A DNA stretch of 35,495 bases from Coriobacteriia bacterium (GTDB lineage: Bacteria > Actinomycetota > Coriobacteriia > Coriobacteriales > Atopobiaceae): contig JAUMVN010000024.1 in NCBI GenBank assembly GCA_030530145.1, positions 1 through 35,495 of the forward strand, given 5' to 3'. Below are positions 1 through 8,176 of this stretch, one piece after another. The position numbers and the translations under genes are program-made. The notes under the pieces were generated by a model. The model saw only the letters and a list, made by a program, of their open reading frames with translations. It did not search any database and had not been told where the DNA came from. The first letter of the stretch is position 1. Every line of letters begins with the position of its first letter.

Positions 1-969
1 ATCAGCGGATTTGCCGGACCTCAAGCTCCTTAGAACGGACTCCAAGCTTTTATCAACGATGGCGCCATCGGCGGCAGCGCTCTGAGTCCTACCGCCAAGC
101 AACAGCGAGAATAAATCTGTATTTCTCCTATCGGCGTGCTCTGCCCAGAACACAACCGTTGTGTCCCCCATCCTCATATGGTGTGACCTGTCGGACAAGA
201 GATAGTTGAGGGCCAGGCCATAGGCCTGAGCGGTTTTCTCGGCAACCGGGGCATTGCGACCTTGCTCGCCATCATGACCGTATGACTCAAAGGCGGGCGC
301 GTTAAAACTCACAAGCGAAGCCCCTGCGGACTGAGCGCCGTACACACCTTTGATTGACGGATGCAACAAGGCCGGTGTTCCCTTCTCGCCTGTCGCCAAA
401 CAAACCATTGTGCCGGCATCAGCAGAAACGTCGATAGTACGCTCGTCCCATGCGCTCGCTATTGCCTCGTCTTCTTCCGCAAGCAGCAGGGAACCACCGT
501 CCGACAGCACGGCAAACGTCACGTTACCGCCAGCACACGCATTCTCAAACTCGGGCTCAAGACATTTCAGTGTGGAAGAGTCCCCCGGATTCCAGGAAGA
601 GTAATACGCAAGAATTGCACGCGCCACTACAGAGCCAACGTTGTTCAGTATCTGAGCGTGGATCACCCTTGATGCCTCAAAACATCGAAAAGCACGGTCT
701 GGCTTTCCCTTAGCATCTACGCCGAAGATGTAGGATGCCGTATCACACAGAAAATTGGCCTTAACACCCGCCGTCCTTTTTACCTGAGTGGGCACGACTC
801 GAGTAACGCCGTTTTTCTCCGCAGCGGGAATTATCTTGACTGGTTTGCCATCCTCCGAAATAACCAGCTGGTACTTGACCTTACAGGTTGTCCAGCCGAG
901 ACGCGCAACCTGGTCCGGATGCTCCCTCAGCAGTTGCTCGTAGCAGGAGGCCAATGCAGAAATAATCAT
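1..969 (-). CDS. cas8c: Cas8c/Csd1, type I-C Cascade large subunit (partial, N-terminal 323 residues)
   Basis: Reading the minus strand from the ATG at 969, an open frame runs without a stop to the window edge. It begins MIISALASCYEQLL. Around residues 205-255 it carries the Csd1-type stretch GAQSAGASLVSFN, then AFESYGHDGEQGRNAPV and AYGLALNYLL. Cas8c is the large subunit of the type I-C Cascade complex, involved in PAM recognition and recruitment of Cas3. The start overlaps the cas5 stop in an ATGA arrangement, so the two genes are translationally coupled. The C-terminal part, and probably cas7, cas4, cas1, cas2 and the repeat array, lie left of the window. Assignment rests on motif recognition and gene order; I am confident of the family. 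Confidence 0.93.
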   Translation of the reverse strand, partial: MIISALASCYEQLLREHPDQVARLGWTTCKVKYQLVISEDGKPVKIIPAAEKNGVTRVVPTQVKRTAGVKANFLCDTASYIFGVDAKGKPDRAFRCFEASRVIHAQILNNVGSVVARAILAYYSSWNPGDSSTLKCLEPEFENACAGGNVTFAVLSDGGSLLLAEEDEAIASAWDERTIDVSADAGTMVCLATGEKGTPALLHPSIKGVYGAQSAGASLVSFNAPAFESYGHDGEQGRNAPVAEKTAQAYGLALNYLLSDRSHHMRMGDTTVVFWAEHADRRNTDLFSLLLGGRTQSAAADGAIVDKSLESVLRSLRSGKSAD

Positions 970-1631
970 CGGTGCACCTCGCTGCCGGCCACATCAATCA
1001 CTCCGTTGTGCATGACGGCCTTAAAGAACATCGGCTCAATGTCATTGGGGTCGGAGAAATCCATGTCGTAGAGCATGAACCCAAGGTCGCGCTCGTCAAC
1101 ATCCGAGTAAGCGCCCTGCGGAGGCCATTGCCCCTCATAGGGAGCCAGGTTCGCGGCAAACTCGCGACACCCAAAATAAGGCTGGGAGTAGCATTGCCCT
1201 TTCGCCAACCTGCGACGAAAAATGTCGCAGAACTTACCGGGATTGTCCGCCTTGCTCGCATCGTCGGTCATCTCGAAGTGCGCCTCAATCACGTAGCACA
1301 CGTTGGTGAGCACGACCGACGCACGCTGCTGGATATCCTCAGCCGCGTAGATATGCGGCAAGCCCTTCTTACCTTCAGCCGCAGAACGAAGAAGCGACGC
1401 CAATGCCTTTGACTTGACCTCGTTTCTCCGCACGCTCGTGAACTCGATGGGGTTCAGCACATGGATGCGATCTATGACGTAGCGCATGCCGGGGTGCCAG
1501 TACACCGACTCAAGCATGCCACGTGCGGCGCTCGGCGTTATAACGTCGTAAGAGTAACGTTCGACCTTGAGCTCCGGACGCGTGAATAGCGCCATATCGC
1601 CCCAGGCCTTTACTCTAAATCCGTATGCCAT
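966..1631 (-). CDS. cas5c: Cas5 (Cas5d/Cas5c), type I-C crRNA-processing Cascade subunit
   Basis: About 221 residues, usual for type I-C Cas5. The protein starts MAYGFRVKAWGDMALFT, continues with an ERYSYDVITPSAARGMLE segment, and has the C-terminal NPGKFCDIFRRR and SQPYFGCREF blocks characteristic of this family. In type I-C systems Cas6 is absent and Cas5 cleaves pre-crRNA; Tyr44 (in SVYWHP) is in the place of the catalytic tyrosine of characterised Cas5d proteins, an alignment by eye. A start at 1631 is preferred over an upstream in-frame codon at 1658 because AAAGGAG lies just before the 1631 ATG. It is 48 nt downstream of cas3 and overlaps cas8c by 4 nt, so it lies in the cas operon. Confidence 0.94.
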   Translation of the reverse strand: MAYGFRVKAWGDMALFTRPELKVERYSYDVITPSAARGMLESVYWHPGMRYVIDRIHVLNPIEFTSVRRNEVKSKALASLLRSAAEGKKGLPHIYAAEDIQQRASVVLTNVCYVIEAHFEMTDDASKADNPGKFCDIFRRRLAKGQCYSQPYFGCREFAANLAPYEGQWPPQGAYSDVDERDLGFMLYDMDFSDPNDIEPMFFKAVMHNGVIDVAGSEVHR

Positions 1632-1679
1632 ACCAACTCCTTTCCCTCTTGAACCCAATAACGCCTAGTTGAAAAAAGC

Positions 1680-3908
1680 TCACCAGAAAAATGCCTCCCC
1701 ACTCTTAGCGCCGAGGTCGAGGCCGGTCGCCTCGCTATAGCGCGATACATCGTCCAAGATATACAGCCCTTCGACCAATTCGCTTATCGCGCCCTCGTCG
1801 CGGAGGGCTTCGATGTCGTGCATGTACAGATTCACAGCATGCCGAGAAACCTTGCGTATCGCGGTGCGCGTGACTATGCCCAGCTCAAGGAGGTGTATCT
1901 CTTCGCCGATATCCTCCGTTGGTATAACAATCGGGAGCGAGCCGTCCTCGATAAGCTGAAAATCGTGTGCGATTTGAGCGAAATCGAATCGGAGGCCTTC
2001 CCCACAATCGGAGAGTCTCTCGACGATTCCACGTCCATCAAGATTCTTATTGCCCTTAACCTCGTACAGCATGATGAAGAAGCGTTCAATCGTTGTAAGG
2101 GAATCAGCCTTTGAGACGTCTCCACCCTTAACATCAATCCCCGGCAACGCCACGCCAGACACCGCTGCACGCTGCTTCGTCTCGCGCGGGAGGGCGTAAT
2201 TGTCGGCATTGCTAAACAGGTAGACAAAGCTCTCCTCTCGAGGGCGTTTCCCCTCACGGTTACAGCGACCGGCAGCCTGCACCATAGAATCGATGCCCGC
2301 GACGCTTCGGTAAACAACCGGGAAGTCAAGGTCAACGCCGGCCTCCACAAGACTCGTCGCGACAACGATACAGGGGTCGCCACCAGCAACTCGCCTGCGA
2401 ATAGTAGCAAGGGTAGACACACGATGCTCCGGATACATCAACGTGGTCAAATGAAAGACGGTGGTTGGGTCACGGACCCGGTCGCGCACGGCGTCGAATA
2501 GAGCGCGTGCCTGCTTACGGCTATTCACGATACACAGCGCCTGGTGATGTTCCGACAAAAGACCGGCAAGATCATCATCAGAAACCGGTCCCAGCGAGCG
2601 ATACGTCACGCGCTCCAGCTCGGCGAACAACGAGCCGGCGTCGGCAACGATTTCTGTACAGTCCAGGCCCTCGCCCTCGAAAAAACCCTCCAACGCAGGC
2701 TGAGTGGCACTTGAGAGCAGCACGGTGCAGCCATAGTGCTTCACAAGCTCGGCAAGGGCCTTAACGCATGGGATAAGATACTTCGTTGGAATCATCTGGG
2801 CTTCGTCGAGCACGATGACGCTGTTCGCAATGTTGTGCAGCTTTCGGCAACGGGACGTCTTGTTTGAATAAAGGGATTCGAAGAGCTGGACGTTTGTGGT
2901 CACGATAATCGGCGCATCCCAGTTCTCCGCAGCGAGGCGCAGACGCTCGCCTAAGCCGCCATCCGTAAGCTCGCTTGAATCGAAGTCGAAGCCGGAGTGA
3001 TGTTCCAGGACGTTCTCGTCCCCCAGAACATCCCTATACACCTGAGCGTTCTGCTCGATAATCGAGGTGTACGGTTCCGCGCAGATCACGCGAGACATGC
3101 CCTGAAGGCAAGCGTGTTGCAAAGCAAAACGAAGCAGCGCGTAGGTCTTCCCGCTGCCGGTCGGAGCAGTAAGAGAATAGAGACCTCTAGCCCCTTGTGC
3201 CGACCTAAGGCAGCCGTCGGAAACCTCACAACGCAGGACATCCAGCCTCGTTGTCGGGGGGCGAAATCCCTTGAGAAAAGCTTCCAGACGATCGCGCAGT
3301 GTTTGCAGACTGTCGTAGGCGAGAGCCTCTCGCGCGCCGTCGCTCATAAAACGCTCGGTACAAAGAAAGTCCGCATCCACGAGACAGCTGAACACCATAC
3401 GTGTCAAAAACTGCAAGGCATAGGATTGCTCTCTGCGATTTCCGCCAAGCGACAGGTCAGTAAACAACGAAGGGGGTTCAGGCGCAACAAACTTCAACTC
3501 ATTCTTATACGCCCCATAATCTGGAATAGCGCCCGACCGCGCTTTCCTCAAGCGGCCCAAGAATGTAACACCGTCATCCACTGGGGAACCAGCATCTGGT
3601 AAGCCACCATGATGACCAGCCACACAATATGCAAGCGGCCTAAGGCACAGCACCTCATCAAGAAGCAAGGCACCCGCAGCTGAATGGTCGACCTTCGGAC
3701 CGTCATGAAGAATGCGGTTCTGGAACTCATAGGAATACTTCCCAATATCATGCGCAAGGCCAGCAGTACGTGCCCACCCTGACGCACCAAACGAAGTAGC
3801 GAACAACGCCGCCATCTGAGCAACCTCAGTCAAGTGGTCGAGCACAAACTCGCGGCGTTGACCGTCATCACTGATGTGCGCATAAAAAGGCAAGGTCTCC
3901 TGCGCCAT
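1680..3908 (-). CDS. cas3: Cas3 HD nuclease-helicase, type I-C
   Basis: 742 residues from the ATG at 3908, preceded by GGGAGA. An upstream in-frame TTG at 4007 would add 33 residues but has no ribosome binding site and would lie on the candidate promoter. The N-terminus is an HD nuclease: GLAHDIGKYS (His53-Asp54), KVDHSAAG and the VAGHHGG histidines. The SF2 helicase follows, with Walker A TAPTGSGKT, a DEAQ box (VIVLDEAQMIP), LLSSATQP and the motif VI arginines in QAAGRCNREG. Cas3 is recruited by target-bound Cascade and nicks, unwinds and degrades invader DNA in the cytoplasm. All catalytic motifs look intact. It is the first gene of the cas operon and its base composition is less GC-rich than that of the housekeeping genes to the right. 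Confidence 0.96.
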   Translation of the reverse strand: MAQETLPFYAHISDDGQRREFVLDHLTEVAQMAALFATSFGASGWARTAGLAHDIGKYSYEFQNRILHDGPKVDHSAAGALLLDEVLCLRPLAYCVAGHHGGLPDAGSPVDDGVTFLGRLRKARSGAIPDYGAYKNELKFVAPEPPSLFTDLSLGGNRREQSYALQFLTRMVFSCLVDADFLCTERFMSDGAREALAYDSLQTLRDRLEAFLKGFRPPTTRLDVLRCEVSDGCLRSAQGARGLYSLTAPTGSGKTYALLRFALQHACLQGMSRVICAEPYTSIIEQNAQVYRDVLGDENVLEHHSGFDFDSSELTDGGLGERLRLAAENWDAPIIVTTNVQLFESLYSNKTSRCRKLHNIANSVIVLDEAQMIPTKYLIPCVKALAELVKHYGCTVLLSSATQPALEGFFEGEGLDCTEIVADAGSLFAELERVTYRSLGPVSDDDLAGLLSEHHQALCIVNSRKQARALFDAVRDRVRDPTTVFHLTTLMYPEHRVSTLATIRRRVAGGDPCIVVATSLVEAGVDLDFPVVYRSVAGIDSMVQAAGRCNREGKRPREESFVYLFSNADNYALPRETKQRAAVSGVALPGIDVKGGDVSKADSLTTIERFFIMLYEVKGNKNLDGRGIVERLSDCGEGLRFDFAQIAHDFQLIEDGSLPIVIPTEDIGEEIHLLELGIVTRTAIRKVSRHAVNLYMHDIEALRDEGAISELVEGLYILDDVSRYSEATGLDLGAKSGEAFFW

Positions 3909-4006
3909 AGCTTTCTCCCGAATACTGTGGTTCCAACGGTGTAGAACAATGTCGCGCTGAATAATCTCCGCGAGTAAATCAATTCTATTCCGCAGATGTG
4001 ACAACA

Positions 4007-4036
4007 ATTAAAGTCTGACCGCTCTAGCAAGGGCAA
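4007..4036 (-). promoter_or_regulatory. candidate promoter of the cas operon
   Basis: On the minus strand TTGCCC (4036-4031) and TTTAAT (4012-4007) are separated by 18 nt, a fair match to a vegetative promoter (4/6 and 5/6). It would give a leader of roughly 90 nt before the cas3 ATG. It is the best candidate in the cas3-fumC gap, by eye only. Confidence 0.4.
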
Positions 4037-4050
4037 CCATTGCACGTTAA

Positions 4051-4068
4051 GGCCCTTGTCTAAGGGCC
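4051..4068. other. small perfect hairpin upstream of the cas promoter
   Basis: GGCCCTT (4051-4057) and AAGGGCC (4062-4068) form a perfect 7-bp stem with a 4-nt loop, just upstream of the candidate cas promoter. No T-tract follows on either strand, so it is not a typical terminator; it may be an operator. The rest of the 3909-4266 gap holds the terminator at 4143 and nothing else I can identify. Confidence 0.35.
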
Positions 4069-4142
4069 GAAAGGGGTTAAAAGCGGGCTTCTTGATCAGT
4101 TTTTCTAGATTGTGCTTGGCGTTTTGGCTGATGCAAGAACGA

Positions 4143-4180
4143 AAACGGCTCGTCCACGTAAATCCGTGGCCGAGCCGTTT
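4143..4180 (-). terminator. terminator hairpin downstream of fumC
   Basis: AAACGGCTCG (4143-4152) pairs perfectly with CGAGCCGTTT (4171-4180), and a nested CCACG/CGTGG stem extends it. Read on the minus strand the hairpin is followed by TTTTCGTTCTT. It lies 87 nt after the fumC stop and upstream of the cas promoter, so it probably separates the fumarase transcript from the cas operon. Confidence 0.6.
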
Positions 4181-4266
4181 GCGTTTGTCCAGTTGAGATT
4201 AGATAAGGACTTTAATAAAGCAAACAGAACCTCAATTTTCTGATCGCCGGGTCGGACTTAGGCACC

Positions 4267-5667
4267 CTAAACCATCTGCTCGGGGTGGAACACGGCGTCG
4301 AACTCGGCGGCGGTGAGAAAACCGAGGGCCACGCAGGCGTCGCGGAGGCTCGTCTCCTCCGCATAGGCCTTCTTGGCCACCTTCGCGGCGTTCTCGTAGC
4401 CGATGTGGGGGTTCAGCGCCGTGACCAGCATGAGAGAGTTGTGCAGGTTCGCATCCATTTTTGAACGGTTGGCCTTTATGCCAGAGGCGCAGCGCTCATC
4501 GAACGAGAGGATCGCGTCGGAGAGCAGCCCCACGGACTGCAGGAAGTTGTACGCGATCACGGGCATGAAAACGTTAAGCTCGAAGTTGCCCTGGCTCGCG
4601 GCGAAGCCGATGGTCGCGTCGTTTCCCATGACCTGCACGGCGACCATCGTGACGGCCTCGCACTGCGTCGGGTTGACCTTGCCAGGCATGATAGAGCTGC
4701 CCGGTTCGTTTGCGGGAATCGTGATCTCGCCCAGACCCAGGCGCGGGCCGCTCGCGAGCCAACGCACATCGTTGGCGATCTTCATCATGTTCGCCGCCAG
4801 CGCCTTCACGGCGCCGTGCGCGAAGACAACGGCATCCTTTCCGGACAGGGCGCGGTACTTGTTCGGATCGGTCACAAAAGGCAGGCCCGTCTGCTCGGCG
4901 ATCTTCTCGGCGACCGCCACGTCAAAGCCCTCGGGCGCGTTGAGACCCGTGCCGACCGCCGTGCCGCCGAGCGCCAAGCGATACAGGCCCGGAAGCGACG
5001 CCTCGAGCTCCTCGGCCGCGCCCTCGAGCAATGCGCGCCACCCCGAGATCTCCTGGCTGAAGGCGATGGGCACGGCATCCTGGAGATGCGTGCGCCCGCA
5101 CTTGACCACGCCAGCGTTCTCCTCCTCAAGGCGCGTGAACGTGGCCGCGAGCCGCTCAACTGCGGGCAGCAGCCGCTCTCGCACCGAGACCGCCGCCGCG
5201 ATGTGCATCGCCGTGGGGAAGGTGTCGTTCGAGCTCTGGCTCATGTTCGCCGAGTCGTTGGGGTGCAGCGCCTTCGGCAGCGCGACGCCGCGCTCGGCCG
5301 CGATCTGGTTGCCGCGGTTGGCGAGCACCTCGTTCATGTTCATGTTCGACTGCGTGCCCGATCCGGTCTGCCACACGACCAGCGGGAAATTGCCATCGAG
5401 CTTGCCTGCCAGGACCTCATCGGCTGCCGCGCAGATCATGGCCGCGGAGGCTTCGTCCATACGGCCCAGTTGAGCATTCGCACGCGCCGCGGCCTTCTTG
5501 AGCTGCGCGAACGCGGCGATGATCTCGGGCGGCATGGTCTGCCCGCCGATGGGGAAGTTCTCGTGGCTGCGCTGGGTCTGCGCACCCCAAAGGGCATCGG
5601 CGGGCACGCGCATCTCGCCCATCGAATCGTGCTCGATGCGGTAGCCCACAAGGTCGGCGTCGCTCAT
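4267..5667 (-). CDS. fumC: class II fumarate hydratase
   Basis: 466 residues, the normal length of class II fumarase. It catalyses reversible hydration of fumarate to L-malate as a soluble tetramer. The superfamily signature GSSIMPGKVNP is intact, together with QTGSGTQSNMNMNEV (substrate-binding region), CGRTHLQDAVPI and the HPNDSANMSQSSND segment. An AAAGGAG ribosome binding site precedes the ATG at 5667. It starts 57 nt after the stop of the SixA-CHAD gene on the same strand, so co-transcription is possible. In an anaerobic actinobacterium it probably works in the reductive branch towards fumarate/succinate or in aspartate metabolism; that role is inference. Confidence 0.96.
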   Translation of the reverse strand: MSDADLVGYRIEHDSMGEMRVPADALWGAQTQRSHENFPIGGQTMPPEIIAAFAQLKKAAARANAQLGRMDEASAAMICAAADEVLAGKLDGNFPLVVWQTGSGTQSNMNMNEVLANRGNQIAAERGVALPKALHPNDSANMSQSSNDTFPTAMHIAAAVSVRERLLPAVERLAATFTRLEEENAGVVKCGRTHLQDAVPIAFSQEISGWRALLEGAAEELEASLPGLYRLALGGTAVGTGLNAPEGFDVAVAEKIAEQTGLPFVTDPNKYRALSGKDAVVFAHGAVKALAANMMKIANDVRWLASGPRLGLGEITIPANEPGSSIMPGKVNPTQCEAVTMVAVQVMGNDATIGFAASQGNFELNVFMPVIAYNFLQSVGLLSDAILSFDERCASGIKANRSKMDANLHNSLMLVTALNPHIGYENAAKVAKKAYAEETSLRDACVALGFLTAAEFDAVFHPEQMV

Positions 5668-5724
5668 GGCGTCTCCTTTACATCAACCTGAAATCCGTCG
5701 GCAACGGCCGCGCGCCGCCCCCTC

Positions 5725-7044
5725 TTACTCCGAGGCGCGCATGCGGCCCGAGAAGCTCGAGCCGGCGAGAATGGCGCTCGCCACCTCGGCCTGGTCGCGC
5801 GCCACGACGCCCAGATCGGCCCGCACGCCGCGGAAGCGCGGGCTCGTCGAATAGTAATTGGCCAGGCGCTCGTTGCGGTACGCGTCGTTCAAGGCACCGA
5901 GCTCGCCCTGGATGCTCTCCATGTACCCGCTCGCCGACGCGCGCTCCTCGCCGAGCACCGCGCCCAGGCAGCTCGCGACGAAGTGCATCTCCTTCGCATC
6001 GCGCCGGGCTCTATGGACAGCCTCGCCGTCGCGCAGGTTCAGCCCGAACAGAACATCGTCGAGGTCGGCGAGTTCTTCGTCGAAGTGCTTCTGGAAATCC
6101 TCGGCGCGCAGGCCCTCGCTGAGCACGCGGCTCTTCCACTTGATGCTCGGCAGCTCATCGGCAAGGTTGTGCATACGTCGCTTGACGTGGCGCTTCTTCA
6201 TGAGGCTGAGCACGCTCTCGAGCTCGAGCTGACGCTCCTTTGCGCAGGCGACGGGCAGTAGGCAGTTCTCGCCGAGCTCGCCCGACTCGACCAGAGCGTC
6301 GACGGAATCCGAGAGGATATCGATCTCGCGCAGCGGCGAGGTGGCGTCGATCAGGGCGCGCAGGTCGTCCGCCGTGCGGTGGCTCTGCTTCTTCGACTGC
6401 CAGGGCGCGAGGAAAAGGATGAGGGAGCGCAGCCGGCGCAGACGGACACGGAAGTCGCGCAGTGCCTCGACGCTCTCGGGCTCGTCAAGAAACGCGTCGA
6501 GGGCGTCGGCCATCTCGACGGTCATGAGCTCGACCTGGTTGTCGACCTCCGCCATGGCGTCCCAGGCGACGGCGTCGGGCCCGGCCACGTACCAGCGCAG
6601 CGTCCCCTTCTCGCCGGGGCCCGCGGGCAGCGAGATCGCGGCGGCGGCGCCCTTGTTGAAGCGAATCTCTGCGCCGGTAAAGTGCGCCGCGAGCTCGTCC
6701 ATGAAGGGGACGTGCCCCACGACGACGAGCGTCTCGGCATCGACGTCGGCCGACGCCAGCTCGGCGAGGAACTGGTCGACGTCCTGGTCGTAGATCGAGC
6801 GGTGCACGTCGATGCCGCAGGCGTCCACCGCCTCGGCGACGACGCCCGCCGTCTGCAGCGCACGCACGGCGGGGCTGCACCAGATGCTCACCTCGGGGTC
6901 CTCGCCGAGCAGCGAGAAGGTCCGCGGATACGCTATCTCGAGGGCGCGTACGCCTGCGGGCGTCAACTTGCGGTCGATGTCGCCGCCGGACGCGCTCTCG
7001 GTCTCCGTCTTTCCGTGACGCACGAGCACCAGTGTCTTGACCAT
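5725..7044 (-). CDS. SixA-type histidine phosphatase fused to a CHAD domain
   Basis: 439 residues from the ATG at 7044 (GGGGGA upstream); longer in-frame extensions lack a ribosome binding site. Residues 1-165 are a histidine-phosphatase domain: LVRHGKTE (catalytic His10) and VVVGHVPFMDEL (second His, about residue 111), as in SixA phosphohistidine phosphatases. From about residue 180 to the end is an alpha-helical CHAD domain, a polyphosphate-binding fold: FRVRLRRLRSLILFL and the second-half motif VHRARRDAKEMH. The usual histidine before the first R-x-x-x-R-R-L-R motif is replaced here (ALRDFRV). The fusion suggests a cytoplasmic phosphatase acting on, or localised by, polyphosphate; that is inference. 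It lies between a LysR gene and fumC on the same strand. Confidence 0.85.
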   Translation of the reverse strand: MVKTLVLVRHGKTETESASGGDIDRKLTPAGVRALEIAYPRTFSLLGEDPEVSIWCSPAVRALQTAGVVAEAVDACGIDVHRSIYDQDVDQFLAELASADVDAETLVVVGHVPFMDELAAHFTGAEIRFNKGAAAAISLPAGPGEKGTLRWYVAGPDAVAWDAMAEVDNQVELMTVEMADALDAFLDEPESVEALRDFRVRLRRLRSLILFLAPWQSKKQSHRTADDLRALIDATSPLREIDILSDSVDALVESGELGENCLLPVACAKERQLELESVLSLMKKRHVKRRMHNLADELPSIKWKSRVLSEGLRAEDFQKHFDEELADLDDVLFGLNLRDGEAVHRARRDAKEMHFVASCLGAVLGEERASASGYMESIQGELGALNDAYRNERLANYYSTSPRFRGVRADLGVVARDQAEVASAILAGSSFSGRMRASE

Positions 7045-7163
7045 GCCATCCCCCAAGCTGTCAGTGGCCTTGCGACTCTTTAGGATACCAATGCCGCCGC
7101 GGGCGCACCCCCTCATCGTCGAGCGACCGGGTGGACGGTTGCTGTGCATCGCTCCAAATACGC

Positions 7164-8045
7164 TCAGAGAACCGCATCGACCAAGGTCATGAAGAGGCGC
7201 ATCTGCGGGGTCACCGCCTTGTTCTTGTGATGGACCATCTGATACCAGATATCGACCGGCTCCAGCCGCACGTCCACAGGCGCAAGATTCCCGGCGGCCA
7301 CGGCGGCCGAGGTCGCCATGGCGGGCAAGAAGGTCAGGCCCTCCGTGCTCTGCGCGAGCTGGATGAGCAGGCTCGTGTTGCCGCACTCCACACGCGGCTC
7401 GAGCGCGAGCCCGCGGGCGCAGACGGCCTGCTCGAGGGCCTTCCGATACGCGACGCTGCGCTCAGTCAGGTACAGCGGGGCCGCCAGGGCGCGCTCAAGC
7501 GGCACGTCCTTCTCGGCGGCCATCGGGTTTCCCGCCGCCGCGTAGAACCCAGCAGCGCCGGGCTTCTCCATGACCTTGACCCACTCCGGATAATTCACGC
7601 GCTCGTCGAGGAACAGCAGGATATCGATGTCGTTGCGACGCAGCATGGCGAACTCCTCGTCGAGAAGCCCCTGGTGGGTGCTCACGCAGACCTTCGGGTA
7701 GGTCCGCGAGAGGTCGGAGAGGACCCCCGGCAGCACGCTCATGAGCAGGGAGTCGAGGGCCCCGATGCGCAAGGAGCCCACGACCTCGCCCGGCTCGCGG
7801 GCGATGCGCGCCGCCTCGTCCGCCGCCTGCAGCATCGTATGCGCCACGGGCACGAGCCGCTCACCCTCCGGCGTCAGGCGGATATTGCGCCCCACGCGCT
7901 CGAACAGGTCGCAGCCGAGCTCCCGCTCCAGCTGCTTGACCTGCATGGTCACGGCCGATTGGGTGTAGCCGAGCTCGGACGCCACCCTCGTGAAGCTCCC
8001 GACCTCGGCGATGCGCGAGAACGTGCGAATGCAGCGAAGCTCCAA
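7164..8045 (-). CDS. LysR-family transcriptional regulator
   Basis: 293 residues, normal for LysR. The N-terminal winged helix-turn-helix is clear: FSRIAEVGSFTRVASEL, then YTQSAVTMQVKQLERELG and LFERVGRNIRLTPEGE. The remainder is the two-lobed effector-binding domain. The frame begins at a TTG (8045) with AGAGAGGG just upstream; no better ATG is in frame, so the TTG start is accepted with caution. It is divergent from the EamA transporter at 8177, and the shared 131-nt gap holds a perfect T-N11-A palindrome, the usual arrangement for a LysR regulator controlling its neighbour and itself. The ligand cannot be told from the sequence. Confidence 0.93.
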   Translation of the reverse strand: MELRCIRTFSRIAEVGSFTRVASELGYTQSAVTMQVKQLERELGCDLFERVGRNIRLTPEGERLVPVAHTMLQAADEAARIAREPGEVVGSLRIGALDSLLMSVLPGVLSDLSRTYPKVCVSTHQGLLDEEFAMLRRNDIDILLFLDERVNYPEWVKVMEKPGAAGFYAAAGNPMAAEKDVPLERALAAPLYLTERSVAYRKALEQAVCARGLALEPRVECGNTSLLIQLAQSTEGLTFLPAMATSAAVAAGNLAPVDVRLEPVDIWYQMVHHKNKAVTPQMRLFMTLVDAVL

Positions 8046-8066
8046 TGCGCGCCCTCTCTCTAGTTT

Positions 8067-8085
8067 GCATCAATCAATTTGATGC
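8067..8085. promoter_or_regulatory. LysR operator (T-N11-A palindrome)
   Basis: GCATCAA (8067-8073) and TTGATGC (8079-8085) form a perfect 7-5-7 dyad that contains the T-N11-A core bound by LysR-type regulators. It lies 22 nt before the lysR start codon and 92 nt before the transporter start, fitting joint control of both genes. Confidence 0.65.
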
Positions 8086-8176
8086 TTATCTTCGTATCTA
8101 TGAATTGTACTTTAGTCGACCAGGGTGGTTGAATCCCTTCTAGACAAAGGCGAAGGATGGCTGGGAGGTCTACCAC

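Noticed and set aside
350-713. Small plus-strand ORFs at the left edge
   Set aside because: They are antisense to cas8c, which is open to the window edge and has family motifs.
3909-4266. CRISPR leader or array upstream of cas3
   Set aside because: No repeated units are present; the array probably lies beyond the left edge.
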